From the NCBI RefSeq assembly GCF_001854475.1, contig NZ_MNAN01000028.1:165640-229639 (forward strand): DNA of 64,000 nt, read 5' to 3'. Under the pieces are notes generated by a model. It ran no database searches, was not told the DNA's origin, and saw nothing but the letters and a program-made list of their open reading frames with translations. Source of the stretch: Pseudoalteromonas byunsanensis. Its GTDB lineage: Bacteria; Pseudomonadota; Gammaproteobacteria; Enterobacterales; Alteromonadaceae. Shown one piece after another: positions 8,503-18,381 of this stretch. The position numbers and the translations under genes were made by a program. The stretch's first letter is position 1. Every line of letters begins with the position of its first letter.

Positions 8503-10074
8503 TCAGGAAAATAAATTTTGTTTTACATGTTCTGCAAAGCCACTTCCTGCCTCTAAATAGAAGTTATAGGTAGAATTGACACCCATATCTTCGAGCTCTT
8601 TTTGCTGATCAGGATAGTTTGCAATGGCAGTTACTTGACCTTTAAAACCAGAAGCCTTTAATTGCTCCAAAGCGTAGATGTTTTGCATATGTTTGGGCAT
8701 TGCAAGCATAACCATATCAACTTGGGAATGATTTACTCGTTGCCAAAAATCAGGATCTGTCGCATCAGCCAGCAACACTCTTCGTCCTCTTTGCACATGT
8801 TTATCAACTACTTCTGGTTTGATATCAATGCCAGCAATTGAGCCTGGATGGGTCGCTTCTATGGTTTCATACGCACCCGTTCCAATTCTACCCATGCCAA
8901 AAATAACAATTCGAGTATCAGCCAGGTTGACGGGCAATTCTTCTTCAAGGCGCTTAGAGCTTTCGAACTTTAATAAAAACGGTTCAAGCTTTACGTAGAA
9001 TCCATTCGCGCGTTTATTAAGCGGTGAGGCTATTACAAATGTAATAGACACGGCTATTGCTACAACGGCTAACCAGTCTGCTGCAATCGCACCTGAGCTG
9101 GCAGCAACCGCACAGACGATAAGTCCAAACTCACTGTAGTTTGCAAGCGTAAAGGCACTGAGCAAAGACGTACGTGCACGCAGTTTGAAGATATTTGTGA
9201 GTATATAATAAAGACAGACCTTTACAGGCAAGACTAAAGTCAACATGCAAGCGATGAGTAAGGCGTCGAGGCTCATGTTGGCATTGAGACCGATGTTTAG
9301 GAAAAAACCTACCAATAAAACATCTTTCAAATTCATCAAAGATTTTGATAACTCACCAGCTTTTTTATGTGGTGCGAATAGCATCCCGATAATCAGGGCT
9401 CCTAAGTCTCCTTTTAAACCCGCAAATTCGAAGGCGTGGTAGCCAATAACAAGCGCAAAGAAAAAACCAAATAATGGGAGTAGTTCACCATGTTTAGAGC
9501 GATTTAAAACCCAGAACATAACGGGCCTAAAAAGAGGCAGGCTGACTAGTAATGCTAATGCCCATACGTTCGGTGCTTTTCCGGTACTGATGGCTAGAAA
9601 CAGCACCGCGAATATGTCTTGCATAACCAAAATGCCGATGGAAATTTTACCGTGTAGACTCGCCATTTCTCCGCGCTCTTCGAGTACTTTTACTGCAAAC
9701 ACGGTACTGGAAAAGCTAAAGGCAAAACCAACAAGTAAGGCGCTCGAAAGAGTTAAATCGGTAAATAGTGGCAGGCTCATTGCTCCAAGTAGCAGCAATA
9801 GGCTGGCAAAAAATGCACTGCTTATCACAATATGCAAGGTTGCGGGTGCCCATACTTGCGCTTTGACAAGGTTTCCGATTTTAAGTTTTAAGCCAATACT
9901 AAACAACAGCAAGGTTACACCCAAATCAGCGAGTTGAGTGAGTAACTCAGTACTACGATATCCCAGTAGATTTAAAATAAACCCAGCCATTAAGAAGCCA
10001 ATTAGCGGCGGTAGCTTTAACTGATATACAGAAAAGCCACAGGCGAACGCTGCGGCAAAAAACAAAAGTTCCAT
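8503..10074 (-). CDS. Kef-type (CPA2) cation/proton antiporter with RCK domain
   Basis: A 523-residue inner-membrane protein with about 12-13 membrane segments (residues 1-375, Na_H_Exchanger fold) and a C-terminal TrkA-N/RCK Rossmann domain with the nucleotide motif IVIFGMGRIGTGAYE near residue 395. This matches KefB/YbaL-like monovalent cation:proton antiporters gated by nucleotide or redox ligands. The RCK-C part seems absent, as the protein ends soon after the Rossmann fold. Substrate (K+ or Na+) cannot be read from sequence. It is divergent from the Spo0M-like gene across about 200 bp. Confidence 0.88.
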   Translation of the reverse strand: MELLFFAAAFACGFSVYQLKLPPLIGFLMAGFILNLLGYRSTELLTQLADLGVTLLLFSIGLKLKIGNLVKAQVWAPATLHIVISSAFFASLLLLLGAMSLPLFTDLTLSSALLVGFAFSFSSTVFAVKVLEERGEMASLHGKISIGILVMQDIFAVLFLAISTGKAPNVWALALLVSLPLFRPVMFWVLNRSKHGELLPLFGFFFALVIGYHAFEFAGLKGDLGALIIGMLFAPHKKAGELSKSLMNLKDVLLVGFFLNIGLNANMSLDALLIACMLTLVLPVKVCLYYILTNIFKLRARTSLLSAFTLANYSEFGLIVCAVAASSGAIAADWLAVVAIAVSITFVIASPLNKRANGFYVKLEPFLLKFESSKRLEEELPVNLADTRIVIFGMGRIGTGAYETIEATHPGSIAGIDIKPEVVDKHVQRGRRVLLADATDPDFWQRVNHSQVDMVMLAMPKHMQNIYALEQLKASGFKGQVTAIANYPDQQKELEDMGVNSTYNFYLEAGSGFAEHVKQNLFS

Positions 10075-10275
10075 GGTGTGCCTATGTTAGTTCTAACTTA
10101 CCCCAGTGTACCAAAACTCTCTGATTTATAAATTGAAAAGTTCTTTTGCAAGGCGATAACTCAGATATTTTTTCGATTATTCTTGAATAATATAAAAGAA
10201 CTCATAAATTTTCGCTGACAATATCCTGAAAATGTGGTTAAGATGCGACAAGGGAACATTCTCACAGGAGAAGTA

Positions 10276-11019
10276 ATGTTTAAAAAGATCCTCGCATCTG
10301 TAGGTATAGGTGCGGCAAAAGTAGATACTGTGTTAGAAACAGAGCACTTACACCCTGGCCAAAAATTTCAAGCAAGAATCATCATTGAAGGTGGTGATGT
10401 TGGTCAGGAAATAAATGGTCTAGAGATGGCGTTGATGACCAAAGTTAAAGTTGAAAATGATGATGGCCATTACTTTGTAAATCATGTGATAGAAAAGTGG
10501 AAGATAGGTGAGCGATTTGAGGTTTCGCCAAAAGAGCGAAAGATCATACCGTTTGAAGCTCGTTTACACTCAGAGACACCTCTTACTGAACTTAACGCCG
10601 GATACAACCATTGCCATGTATGGTTGGAAACGGGGCTTGATATTGATTTAGCACTTGATCCAACGGATAGAGACCCACTTCATATATATCCAAATGACGC
10701 GATAAAAACGTGCATGATGGCAATGGAAAAGCTAGGTTTTGGGCTTATTAAGGCTGACGTTGAAAAGGGCTATTTGCGAGCGAGTAACTTTCACACCGTT
10801 TCAGGGTGCTATCAAGAGCTAGAATACCGCCCACAGCGCCAGTCTATGTTTGGTATCCAAGAAGTTGAATTGTCATTCGTTCCTGAAGCTCACAAGACCC
10901 ATGTGCTGATTGAGCTTGATAGGGCATTTCGCGGTGATGGATATGTAGACTTGACGATAGAACATGATCAAGTAAATCTATCACAGTTATGTGACCAGTT
11001 AGAACGCTTGTTTGCGTAG
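10276..11019 (+). CDS. Spo0M-like (sporulation-control) arrestin-fold protein
   Basis: Resembles the Spo0M/SpoOM family: N-terminal MFKKILASVGIGAAKVDTVLE and beta-rich arrestin-like repeats over 247 residues. In Bacillus Spo0M affects sporulation; in non-sporulating proteobacteria its role is unclear. The ATG at 10276 follows a strong AGGAG at 10267; upstream in-frame starts have none. It is a cytoplasmic protein in a single-gene unit closed by a strong terminator. Confidence 0.85.
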   Translation: MFKKILASVGIGAAKVDTVLETEHLHPGQKFQARIIIEGGDVGQEINGLEMALMTKVKVENDDGHYFVNHVIEKWKIGERFEVSPKERKIIPFEARLHSETPLTELNAGYNHCHVWLETGLDIDLALDPTDRDPLHIYPNDAIKTCMMAMEKLGFGLIKADVEKGYLRASNFHTVSGCYQELEYRPQRQSMFGIQEVELSFVPEAHKTHVLIELDRAFRGDGYVDLTIEHDQVNLSQLCDQLERLFA

Positions 11020-11042
11020 CAGTAAACGGGTATTTATTTTAG

Positions 11043-11066
11043 AGCCCAGCATCGCTGGGCTTTTTA
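11043..11066 (+). terminator. Rho-independent terminator after the Spo0M-like gene
   Basis: AGCCCAGC, loop ATC, GCTGGGCT followed by TTTTATT: an 8-bp GC-rich stem with a T-run, a textbook terminator. Confidence 0.93.
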
Positions 11067-11084
11067 TTATTTGGAGTGCTGCTT

Positions 11085-11537
11085 ATGCTTTGGCAGGTAA
11101 ATACTTTCTCACAGCTTGATACAAACACCCTGTTTGATTTGCTCAAGGCTCGAGTCGACGTTTTTGTTGTAGAGCAACAATGTGCTTATCCAGAGCTGGA
11201 CGAAGTTGATAGACAACCAGATACCTTTCATGTGATGGCTTATGAAGGACAGTCATTGTGCGCATATGCGCGAGTATATAGAAAATCACAGAGTGAATGC
11301 GCAATAGGGCGAGTCCTAGTGTTACCCAATGCACGAGGTAGAGGTTTGGCCAACCCTTTAATGCTTAAAGCCACAGAGGTGTGTAATATCCATTTTGGTG
11401 ATCATGATGTGGTGCTTAGTGCACAAACATACTTACTGAAGTTTTATCAATCTTTGGGGTTTGTGGCTGAAGGTGAAGAATACCTAGAAGATGGTATACC
11501 TCACCAAGACATGAGATTAAATACGGCCCTCAAATAG
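11085..11537 (+). CDS. elaA: ElaA-family GNAT acetyltransferase
   Basis: A 150-residue GNAT-fold protein. The N-terminus (F..L..Y.LLKARVDVFVVEQQCAYPELDEVD) is the ElaA signature, and the acetyl-CoA loop is visible as GRVLVLPNARGRGLANPLM. The ATG at 11085 has GGAG about 8 bp upstream; an in-frame GTG three codons earlier overlaps that site. The natural substrate of ElaA is not known. It starts right after the preceding terminator, so it has its own promoter or relies on readthrough. Confidence 0.87.
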   Translation: MLWQVNTFSQLDTNTLFDLLKARVDVFVVEQQCAYPELDEVDRQPDTFHVMAYEGQSLCAYARVYRKSQSECAIGRVLVLPNARGRGLANPLMLKATEVCNIHFGDHDVVLSAQTYLLKFYQSLGFVAEGEEYLEDGIPHQDMRLNTALK

Positions 11538-11565
11538 CAGTGGGCCTATTTCTAAGTCACGTTCA

Positions 11566-11585
11566 AGGCCTGATTTCTCAGGCCT
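11566..11585. terminator. Hairpin between convergent genes
   Basis: Perfect 8-bp stem AGGCCTGA/TCAGGCCT with a TTTC loop between the converging elaA and NSS transporter genes. There is no long T-run on either side, so bidirectional termination is likely but weak. Confidence 0.55.
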
Positions 11586-11605
11586 ATCAGACCGAGACCT
11601 ACAAT

Positions 11606-12952
11606 TTACAGTGTGTGTATAAACACTAACGCGATGGCAAGTGGGCAGATAAACTTGATATACCAAGGCCATATTCGCCAAAACACGCTGTGCTCGGCAT
11701 CTGGGTAGCCATTTCTTATCTCTGTCAGCAATCCATTTCTGTGCCAAATCCAACCTACAAATATACAACAAAACATTCCTATAAGCGGCTGGCCAAACTG
11801 AGTGGTTAAACTCACAACGAATCCGAACAAACTGCTAAAGTTAAAAATAATGGTAAAGCTAACGAGTGAGATAAGGCCACCAATTACCCAAGTAGCTTGC
11901 AAGCGAGACAACGCAAAGCGTTCTACAGCGTAAGATACTGGGGCTTCTAACATCGAGATAGAAGAAGTTAGCGCAGCAATGCTCATAAGGGCAAAGAAGG
12001 CAAAACCTACATATAAACCAACCTCGCCCATACTTTCAAATAGAGCGGGTAAAACTTGAAACACAAGCGTATCTTCCGAAAGCAATTGTCCATTTGCACT
12101 AAATATTTCAACTCCTTGGGCTTGAGCTACGTACATGGCTGGAATAATTAGCAGGCCTGCAACAAAGGCGATAAACACGTCGATTAATGTTACATAAGCG
12201 CCTAAAGAAACTAAGTTCTCTTGCCTACTAATATATGAGCCGTAAATAATCATTACACTGGTTCCTAGTGAAAGCGAGAAGAACGCCTGTCCTAGCGCAC
12301 TAACCAGCAACTCAGGGTTTAGAATGGAGGAAAAATCAGGGACGAGATATGCTTTTAACCCTTCACTGGCACCGTCTTGCATCAAAACGTAAGCGATGAG
12401 TAAAAACAATATTCCCAACAGTGCTGGCATTAACCGTTTAGACCACTTTTCAATACCGTTCTCAACCCCTTTACTGATAATTGAAATGGTAAGAATCACG
12501 AACAATGCTGTAAAAATCAGATCTCTAGCCAGAGATTGACTACTCAACCATTGGGCTGTGTCTGATAAACGAGTTAGTTTGGCGATGGGTTCCAAGGTTG
12601 CGCTAAACATCCAGCCTGCAACGATCGCATAAAAACTGAGGATCAGGCCTGCGCAGATAATGCCACCAAAGCCTACTGCAAAAGCAAAGCGTTTGTTGAA
12701 TGCATTACCAGAGAGTTTTTGCAGTGACGATACTGCGTTAGCTTGACCGTGTCGCCCGATCACTAGCTCAGCCATCAATGCAGGGTAGGCCAAACAAAAC
12801 GCTAGCACCAAATAAACCAAAACGAAAGCGGCTCCACCGTTGCTGGCGGTTTGAGTGGGAAAACCCCAAATATTACCAAGGCCAACAGCTGATCCTGCTG
12901 CTGCCATGATGAATCCAAAGCGAGAACTAAATTCTCCGCGCACAGTGCTCAT
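11606..12952 (-). CDS. NSS-family sodium-dependent transporter
   Basis: Neurotransmitter:sodium symporter family (448 residues, about 11 membrane segments). The N-terminus carries the family signature GSAVGLGNIWGFPTQTASNGG, whose segment supplies sodium and substrate ligands in LeuT, followed by GAAFVLVYL. Bacterial members import amino acids or related amines with sodium; the substrate here is unknown. The length is close to the short 11-segment bacterial group. It stands alone, convergent to elaA. Confidence 0.92.
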   Translation of the reverse strand: MSTVRGEFSSRFGFIMAAAGSAVGLGNIWGFPTQTASNGGAAFVLVYLVLAFCLAYPALMAELVIGRHGQANAVSSLQKLSGNAFNKRFAFAVGFGGIICAGLILSFYAIVAGWMFSATLEPIAKLTRLSDTAQWLSSQSLARDLIFTALFVILTISIISKGVENGIEKWSKRLMPALLGILFLLIAYVLMQDGASEGLKAYLVPDFSSILNPELLVSALGQAFFSLSLGTSVMIIYGSYISRQENLVSLGAYVTLIDVFIAFVAGLLIIPAMYVAQAQGVEIFSANGQLLSEDTLVFQVLPALFESMGEVGLYVGFAFFALMSIAALTSSISMLEAPVSYAVERFALSRLQATWVIGGLISLVSFTIIFNFSSLFGFVVSLTTQFGQPLIGMFCCIFVGWIWHRNGLLTEIRNGYPDAEHSVFWRIWPWYIKFICPLAIALVFIHTL

Positions 12953-13186
12953 ATTATTTTACTTCTCTATTTTTTTTACGGCGGCTGACAATCTACTGTA
13001 AATACAGCGAAATAAAAAGCGCTAATTGTTATTAACAATACCATGATCTAGCGCAATATTTTGGTGATTTTACGAGTGTAACACTAGCGCGCCAGACTAA
13101 AAATTCAACCACAGACTATAAATTGTTGCTTTTCAGTTGATTAACATAAAAAACGGTGGCCAGATGTGGGTATTACTTTACGCTGC

Positions 13187-14476
13187 TCACTTAGCTTTAC
13201 AAGGCAAAGTTAAGGTGAATTTAGCACCACCCAAAATATCAGACTGCGATACGCTTGCTTTACCATGATGCCAATCTACAACTTTGGCAACAATAGCTAG
13301 TCCTAAGCCATAACTTTTTCCCGACCGATTACGGTGGGATTGCTCTTGAAAAAATGGACTAAAGACTTTATGCCAGTTTTGCGGGGCGATACCAGGACCA
13401 TCATCTTCAACGTGGATGTAGATATTAAGGTCATCACTAGCCACTGTGATAAGTACAGCTTGTGTTGCAAAATCACTGGCGTTAGACAACAAGTTTGTTA
13501 CCGCTCTTGCTAACCAGTGTAAGTCTGCGCATATGCTTAAGTGTGGTTCAATTTCATAATTTATTTGTAGGCCCGCATTTTTAAATTTGGGGGTAACCTG
13601 CTCAATGAGTGAAACAAAATAAGTCGTAGCATCGGTTGATTCAAAGTTTAGCAAGTGTGATTTCTGCTCTAGCGTCGCAAATGATAGATAGCTGGCCAGC
13701 ATATCTTCCATTTGATCTAAGTCTTTTTCCATTCTGGTCAAAATATTATGTACTTGCTCAACCTCAGTTTCCTCCAGAGCCGCATCCAACCCAAAGCGAA
13801 GGCAGGCAACAGGCGTGCGTATATCGTGTGACAAACTTGATGCTAGGAGTTTGTTCTCAGCAAGCAGCTTGTCAATTTGGCTCGCCATTCGGTTAAACGT
13901 GAGTTCAACATCTTTGATGTAAGTAAACTTATCCGTAGCAATTCTGGCGCTTAGATTGCCACTGGCAAACTGTTTAGCGGCTTCAGTGAGAACGGATAAA
14001 CGCTTGGCCAACGGTGAGAGTATAAACCACATAAAGGTGCATACACCGGTGTAAAACAATAAGGTTAGTAGTGCATCATTGTCTTGTTGTTCTGCTGGCT
14101 TATCTAAGCGCAGTTCAAGATAGTCAGGTAGTAATGCTTGATTGGTTTTTAGCAGATAAAAACCTTGCTCATCTTCTAAAATTAAGCCTTTTCCTGTTAG
14201 CATCTGCTCTTTGAGCTCAGAAGGTACTGCCAAGGTATCACCTTGTTTGTAACTGATAGCTAAGCCATAGTCATCGCTCAAAGTGGAAATATAGTCAGCC
14301 CTAAGTGCAACGGGCTGCCTTGCAGTTTGTTTTGCCACACCACTGGCTAGTGTACTTTGCCAACCAAAGTTGTCATCGGCTTCTAAGGTTTGCTCGCTAA
14401 ATATATCAATTAGCCAACCGAGTACGACAATTGAAACCAAGGCGCTGGTGAGCAAATAAATATATAGCTTTCTCAC
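13187..14476 (-). CDS. Sensor histidine kinase, RstB-like
   Basis: A 429-residue kinase: membrane segment 1 (about 5-25), periplasmic sensor (26-133), membrane segment 2 (about 136-156), HAMP (about 155-205), phospho-acceptor His217 in SHDIRTP, N-box NLLSNASDFA, and G-boxes DDGPGI and GLGLAIV. It lies 11 bp after its response regulator. The partner most resembles RstA, so RstB-like is a reasonable label, but the periplasmic sequence is too variable to name the signal. Confidence 0.9.
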   Translation of the reverse strand: MRKLYIYLLTSALVSIVVLGWLIDIFSEQTLEADDNFGWQSTLASGVAKQTARQPVALRADYISTLSDDYGLAISYKQGDTLAVPSELKEQMLTGKGLILEDEQGFYLLKTNQALLPDYLELRLDKPAEQQDNDALLTLLFYTGVCTFMWFILSPLAKRLSVLTEAAKQFASGNLSARIATDKFTYIKDVELTFNRMASQIDKLLAENKLLASSLSHDIRTPVACLRFGLDAALEETEVEQVHNILTRMEKDLDQMEDMLASYLSFATLEQKSHLLNFESTDATTYFVSLIEQVTPKFKNAGLQINYEIEPHLSICADLHWLARAVTNLLSNASDFATQAVLITVASDDLNIYIHVEDDGPGIAPQNWHKVFSPFFQEQSHRNRSGKSYGLGLAIVAKVVDWHHGKASVSQSDILGGAKFTLTLPCKAK

Positions 14477-14487
14477 AAATTAGCCTT

Positions 14488-15195
14488 TTACCACGCACTT
14501 GGAACCATCAAGTAGCCCTTACCCCAGATGGTTTTGATCTTTTCTGGGTGTTGTGGGTCATCATTGAATTTTTTACGCAAGGCCGAGATCAGTACATCAA
14601 CGCTCCTGTCTAGCCCATCATACTCTCGGCCCTTTGTTGCTTTAAATACCGCATCTCTGGAGACAACTTCGCCAGCATTTGAAGCCAAAAAGTGCAGTAG
14701 TAAATACTCTGCACTGGAAATATTCACTTCTTTACCTTGTACTAACACTTTGCGTGCCTGAGTGTCTATGCTTAAGTTGCCAACGCGTAGTGATTTATCA
14801 TCACTTGCCCCAGAGCTTTTTTGCTCACTTGATGAGCGCAACATGGCTTTTATCCTTGCTAATAGAGCACGAGGTCTCACAGGCTTTATCACATAATCAC
14901 TGGCACCAACCTCTAGGCCTATGACTTCGTCCATCTCTTCGTCCTTGGCTGTTAGCATAATGATTGGGTTTTGATAAAACTGACGAAGTTCACGACAAAC
15001 GCTGATGCCGTCTTGGCCTGGTAGCATAACATCCAAAAGTACGATATCAGGGCTAAGAGATTTGACCATCGCGACTACTTGGTCTCCTCGAGCGCAAACA
15101 TGTGTGGTATATCCTTGACTGTTCAAATAATCCGCGACCCATTGAGATAGAGATTCGTCATCTTCGACGAGTAAAATCGTACCGTAATTATCCAT
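14488..15195 (-). CDS. OmpR-family response regulator, RstA-like
   Basis: A 235-residue regulator with a receiver domain (phospho-acceptor Asp55 in LLDVMLPGQDG, acidic pocket EDD near 11-13, conserved Lys in VIKPV) and a C-terminal winged-helix DNA-binding domain (SAEYLLLHFLASNAGEVVSRDAVF, then VDVLISALRKKF). RGDQV and MLPGQDGISVCRELR are close to E. coli RstA from memory. It is transcribed with the kinase; upstream on the same strand are the outer-membrane protein and lipoprotein genes, which may be targets. Confidence 0.91.
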   Translation of the reverse strand: MDNYGTILLVEDDESLSQWVADYLNSQGYTTHVCARGDQVVAMVKSLSPDIVLLDVMLPGQDGISVCRELRQFYQNPIIMLTAKDEEMDEVIGLEVGASDYVIKPVRPRALLARIKAMLRSSSEQKSSGASDDKSLRVGNLSIDTQARKVLVQGKEVNISSAEYLLLHFLASNAGEVVSRDAVFKATKGREYDGLDRSVDVLISALRKKFNDDPQHPEKIKTIWGKGYLMVPSAW

Positions 15196-15365
15196 TTTTA
15201 AAACCCTCTAGCTTCTTATACTTGCAGTTAAATCATGCAAACTAACAGACATAATCCTGATTGTGCCTGACTAACTTAGTGCTGTCACTTACCACAGTAT
15301 TGTTATTGATAAAGTATGCTAATCAAATGATTACCTATATCAAATTAGGTATTTAAGATCGCTTA

Positions 15366-16208
15366 CTAAAATACATATCGCACACCAATTTTCGCCTTAT
15401 GCTGGTAGTTTTTAGCAACAATGGGGCTGCGATAAATTTGCTGTGAAAACCAAGTTGTCATCCAACCGGTTAAAAAAATCCAGTTCTCGTTGAGTGGATA
15501 CTCTGCGTGAAACTCATACACAACACTCATAGAACTATTCGGGTGGTAAACAGCTCGATCAATTTTTTGCTCCTGTTCAGAAATACCAAAATAATAACTG
15601 GTAAAGTTTCTGGAGTAGAAATTGATGCCAAGTGCAGTTCTAAACTCCCAGTTTTGCCACGGAATTATTTTGCTGTAAAAGGCACTGACTATCCAACCAT
15701 TATGAGTGTTACTGATATCCTGCAATAGTTCTAGTGATGCTTGGTTGTCACCGAATCGTCGGCTCAAACGTAACCCGCCTGTTAGGTCAAACCCTCTTTT
15801 AGTTATCCCTTGAAGCTGTGGAATTTCATCTGAGCTATACAAATCAAAACCTTTCTCATCAAAACCGTCTTGTGCTTGTGTAACAATAAAATCTATATCC
15901 CAGTTGTTGTGTTCTAGGGCACTGTAGCCGACTATCCAGCCGCCACTGAGTTGACTGCGATCAACGTCTAAATACCAGTTCCCATAAGATGCTAAGACAT
16001 TGACGTTAAATAACTCCACGCCATCTCTTGTCGCATTGGCACCGATGAGGTATGAATTTTCGAACAGGTAATCCATGCCCACATTGATATCTAGATATAG
16101 GCCGTCGCTGTGGGTTAGCGTGTTGTCTGAATAAAGCCGATTACTCGCATTTGCTGTAGCAGATAAAACAACAGTGATGAGTATTAACCTTGCTAAGGTA
16201 CGGAGCAT
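15366..16208 (-). CDS. MipA/OmpV-family outer-membrane protein
   Basis: A 280-residue outer-membrane beta-barrel: signal peptide MLRTLARLILITVVLSATANA, then alternating hydrophobic strands with many aromatic residues, ending in GVRYVF with a terminal Phe. The strand pattern (GLYLDINVGMDYLFENSYLIGANATRDG, seen as shorter pieces) suggests the MipA/OmpV family, often paired with RstAB-type regulators. I start at ATG 16208; a longer TTG start would spoil the signal peptide. Function could be porin-like or a scaffold for murein enzymes. Confidence 0.75.
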   Translation of the reverse strand: MLRTLARLILITVVLSATANASNRLYSDNTLTHSDGLYLDINVGMDYLFENSYLIGANATRDGVELFNVNVLASYGNWYLDVDRSQLSGGWIVGYSALEHNNWDIDFIVTQAQDGFDEKGFDLYSSDEIPQLQGITKRGFDLTGGLRLSRRFGDNQASLELLQDISNTHNGWIVSAFYSKIIPWQNWEFRTALGINFYSRNFTSYYFGISEQEQKIDRAVYHPNSSMSVVYEFHAEYPLNENWIFLTGWMTTWFSQQIYRSPIVAKNYQHKAKIGVRYVF

Positions 16209-16319
16209 AATGTTCACCAACAACCAAGTTGATGAACATTATATTGAATGCGACGTTAGTATCTGTAAAAAATTGTTGAGCGTAGAGTACGCTCAATGAA
16301 GGTTTGTATATGGCTCGCT

Positions 16320-17123
16320 CTACAGAACATTGATTTTATCAATCAAAACGGCAGCTAGTTGTTGGTGCATTGCACTGCTTAATGCGCTCACTTCTGTTTC
16401 TGAGCAGGCGCCTGCAACTTTTTGTGGCTCACTAATCACATCATCTACAACATACTTAGGTACTTCAACAGGTGCGTCAGCGCGAGCAATCCTAGCTTGC
16501 TCCGTATTTTGTGACACGATAAAAGAAAGTACTTCGTGCTCATTGGTTATCTTTTGTTCCTTGGTATAGCTAAATTGTAAAGGAATACCTTGAAAACTAG
16601 CACTGTCAATAGAAGACTTTGCAAACCATACAACATCAGATGACGCTATGTGAGTCAGTCTCATACTTACGCTAGCAATTATATTACTGCATTGATAACT
16701 CGGTGCTTTTTGCGTCACAAGTTGATACAACGCATGAGATGTTTTAGGCACATTCAGTATATAGGTTTTGTTAGGGCCGAAAGTAAGATCCAACTGATGG
16801 ATGTTAAGTATGTAATCAGCTTTTTTTGTTGTAACTATTTTTAATCCGTGCTTCTTAAGAGCTCGTTCGATGTGTGATTTCAATGTGTCAGTCATTGCTA
16901 CTTTGTCAGCAACGATTCGCACTGAATTTGTTTTTTCAATTGGGTGTGCAGGTAATTGCACCGACTTTATTCTAGCGGAGTCCAATTCGGTACTGTAGCT
17001 AAGCTGATAAATTTCTTTACTTAATATCGGCTTAGGAGGCACATTTAGTTTGGGTGCCATCTCGGGAGTCAAAGAACAACCAAATGAGAAAGCCAGAGTA
17101 ATAAAAATAAGCAGAAAACGCAT
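16320..17123 (-). CDS. Hypothetical lipoprotein
   Basis: Not recognised beyond being a likely lipoprotein. The 267-residue protein starts MRFLLIFITLAFSFGCSLT, a hydrophobic signal with Cys16 followed by Ser (outer-membrane sorting); the lipobox SFGC is imperfect. The mature part has a region (about 65-110) resembling small alpha/beta domains that assemble in envelope lipoproteins (RIVADKVAMTDTLKSHIERAL). Four further Cys occur. It may be co-expressed with the downstream OmpV-like gene (111-bp gap). Confidence 0.65.
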   Translation of the reverse strand: MRFLLIFITLAFSFGCSLTPEMAPKLNVPPKPILSKEIYQLSYSTELDSARIKSVQLPAHPIEKTNSVRIVADKVAMTDTLKSHIERALKKHGLKIVTTKKADYILNIHQLDLTFGPNKTYILNVPKTSHALYQLVTQKAPSYQCSNIIASVSMRLTHIASSDVVWFAKSSIDSASFQGIPLQFSYTKEQKITNEHEVLSFIVSQNTEQARIARADAPVEVPKYVVDDVISEPQKVAGACSETEVSALSSAMHQQLAAVLIDKINVL

Positions 17124-17220
17124 TCATGTACCTCTTGTTACAGTTTAAGTCTCAATTGGTGATGTAAACACAAGCTAACTTCGTGATAAACTTCAACGAA
17201 TTCTAGTTTAACGAGTTATT

Positions 17221-18375
17221 ATGAAGTATTTAGTTCTTATTGTCTTTTGGCTGTTTGCGACTAATACGGTTGCATCTGAAGACAAAAAGCAGCAGTGGCA
17301 CCAATTTTTGAACAGCTATTCTAAGCAAGTCGAGCGAAAACTAAAAGAAAAATCAATTCCAGGTGCGGCATTGAGCGTTGTACATGGCGAATTTGGCTCT
17401 CTAGCTCAGGGATATGGCAAAACCAAAGTTAGCAAAGGCCAAGCGGTTGATGAAAATACGCGCTTTCGTCTTGCTTCAGTCTCCAAAACATTTGCTGGGT
17501 CATTGACTGCAAAACTTGCCAGCGCCGAATACTTGGAGCTGGATGAGTATGTAAGTGCATACCTACCTTACCTCAAAGGCACAGACTATCAATCTCTCAA
17601 AGTGTATCATTTACTCAGTCACTCAAGTGGCTTGGTACCCAATGCTTACGATAACCTGATCGAATCTAGAATGTCTTATGAGCAAATAATTGAGCGGTTA
17701 ATCAAGGTTGAACGTATTTGTACGCCAGGGCAGTGTTACGGTTATCAAAATGCCATGTTTAGCCTGATAGCTGACGTAATTTTTCATGCTACGGGTATGT
17801 CTTATGAGCGTTGGCTACAGGAGTTTATTTTCACGCCGCTGAAAATGAATGACGGAGGTGTTGGTATTGAGAGTATGCAAAAGGACGATAACTATGCGTT
17901 ACCGCACGTACTTGGGCGAAAGCGTTGGCATACAGCTAAGCTCAAACCTCACTACTATAAGGTTGCACCAGCTGCGGGTGTCAATGCCAGTGCAAAAGAC
18001 ATGGTTCAGTGGCTGAAAGCACAGCTTGGTCAGTATCCTGAAGTTTTGTCGTTGGATGCCTTGACGTTACAAAGCAGGCCTTATACACATACCAAAAGAG
18101 AGTTGAGAAGGCGAATTTGGCGTGATCATGTTAATGAGGCATTTTATGGCTTAGGTTGGCGTATTTACGACTTTGACGGTGAATTTATTATGTACCACAG
18201 CGGTTGGGTGCAAGGTTATCGAACCGACTTGGTTGTAATACCAGCTTTGAATGTTGGATTCAGTTTGCTATTAAATGCAGAAAGTGGAGTGATAAATCAG
18301 TTAACAACTGATTTCATTACTCAGGTTATTGAAAAGTATAGGGAGGCGCCAACGCTCACGGGCGGTGGCGCTTAA
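17221..18375 (+). CDS. Serine hydrolase of the class C beta-lactamase family
   Basis: A 384-residue exported protein (signal peptide 1-18, cut near TVAS) of the PF00144 beta-lactamase/penicillin-binding family. The SxxK motif is Ser86-Val-Ser-Lys89 in RLASVSKTFAG; the second motif is Tyr175-Gln-Asn177; a HSGW motif near residue 325 replaces KTG. Such proteins include D-alanyl-D-amino-acid peptidases and esterases; true beta-lactamase activity cannot be assumed. It ends 6 bp from the converging yhbY stop. Confidence 0.88.
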   Translation: MKYLVLIVFWLFATNTVASEDKKQQWHQFLNSYSKQVERKLKEKSIPGAALSVVHGEFGSLAQGYGKTKVSKGQAVDENTRFRLASVSKTFAGSLTAKLASAEYLELDEYVSAYLPYLKGTDYQSLKVYHLLSHSSGLVPNAYDNLIESRMSYEQIIERLIKVERICTPGQCYGYQNAMFSLIADVIFHATGMSYERWLQEFIFTPLKMNDGGVGIESMQKDDNYALPHVLGRKRWHTAKLKPHYYKVAPAAGVNASAKDMVQWLKAQLGQYPEVLSLDALTLQSRPYTHTKRELRRRIWRDHVNEAFYGLGWRIYDFDGEFIMYHSGWVQGYRTDLVVIPALNVGFSLLLNAESGVINQLTTDFITQVIEKYREAPTLTGGGA

Positions 18376-18381
18376 AGAAAA

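Noticed and set aside
18346-18371. GCGCCA/TGGCGC hairpin at the end of the serine hydrolase gene
   Set aside because: Six-bp stem with a 14-nt loop and no T-run; too weak to call a terminator.
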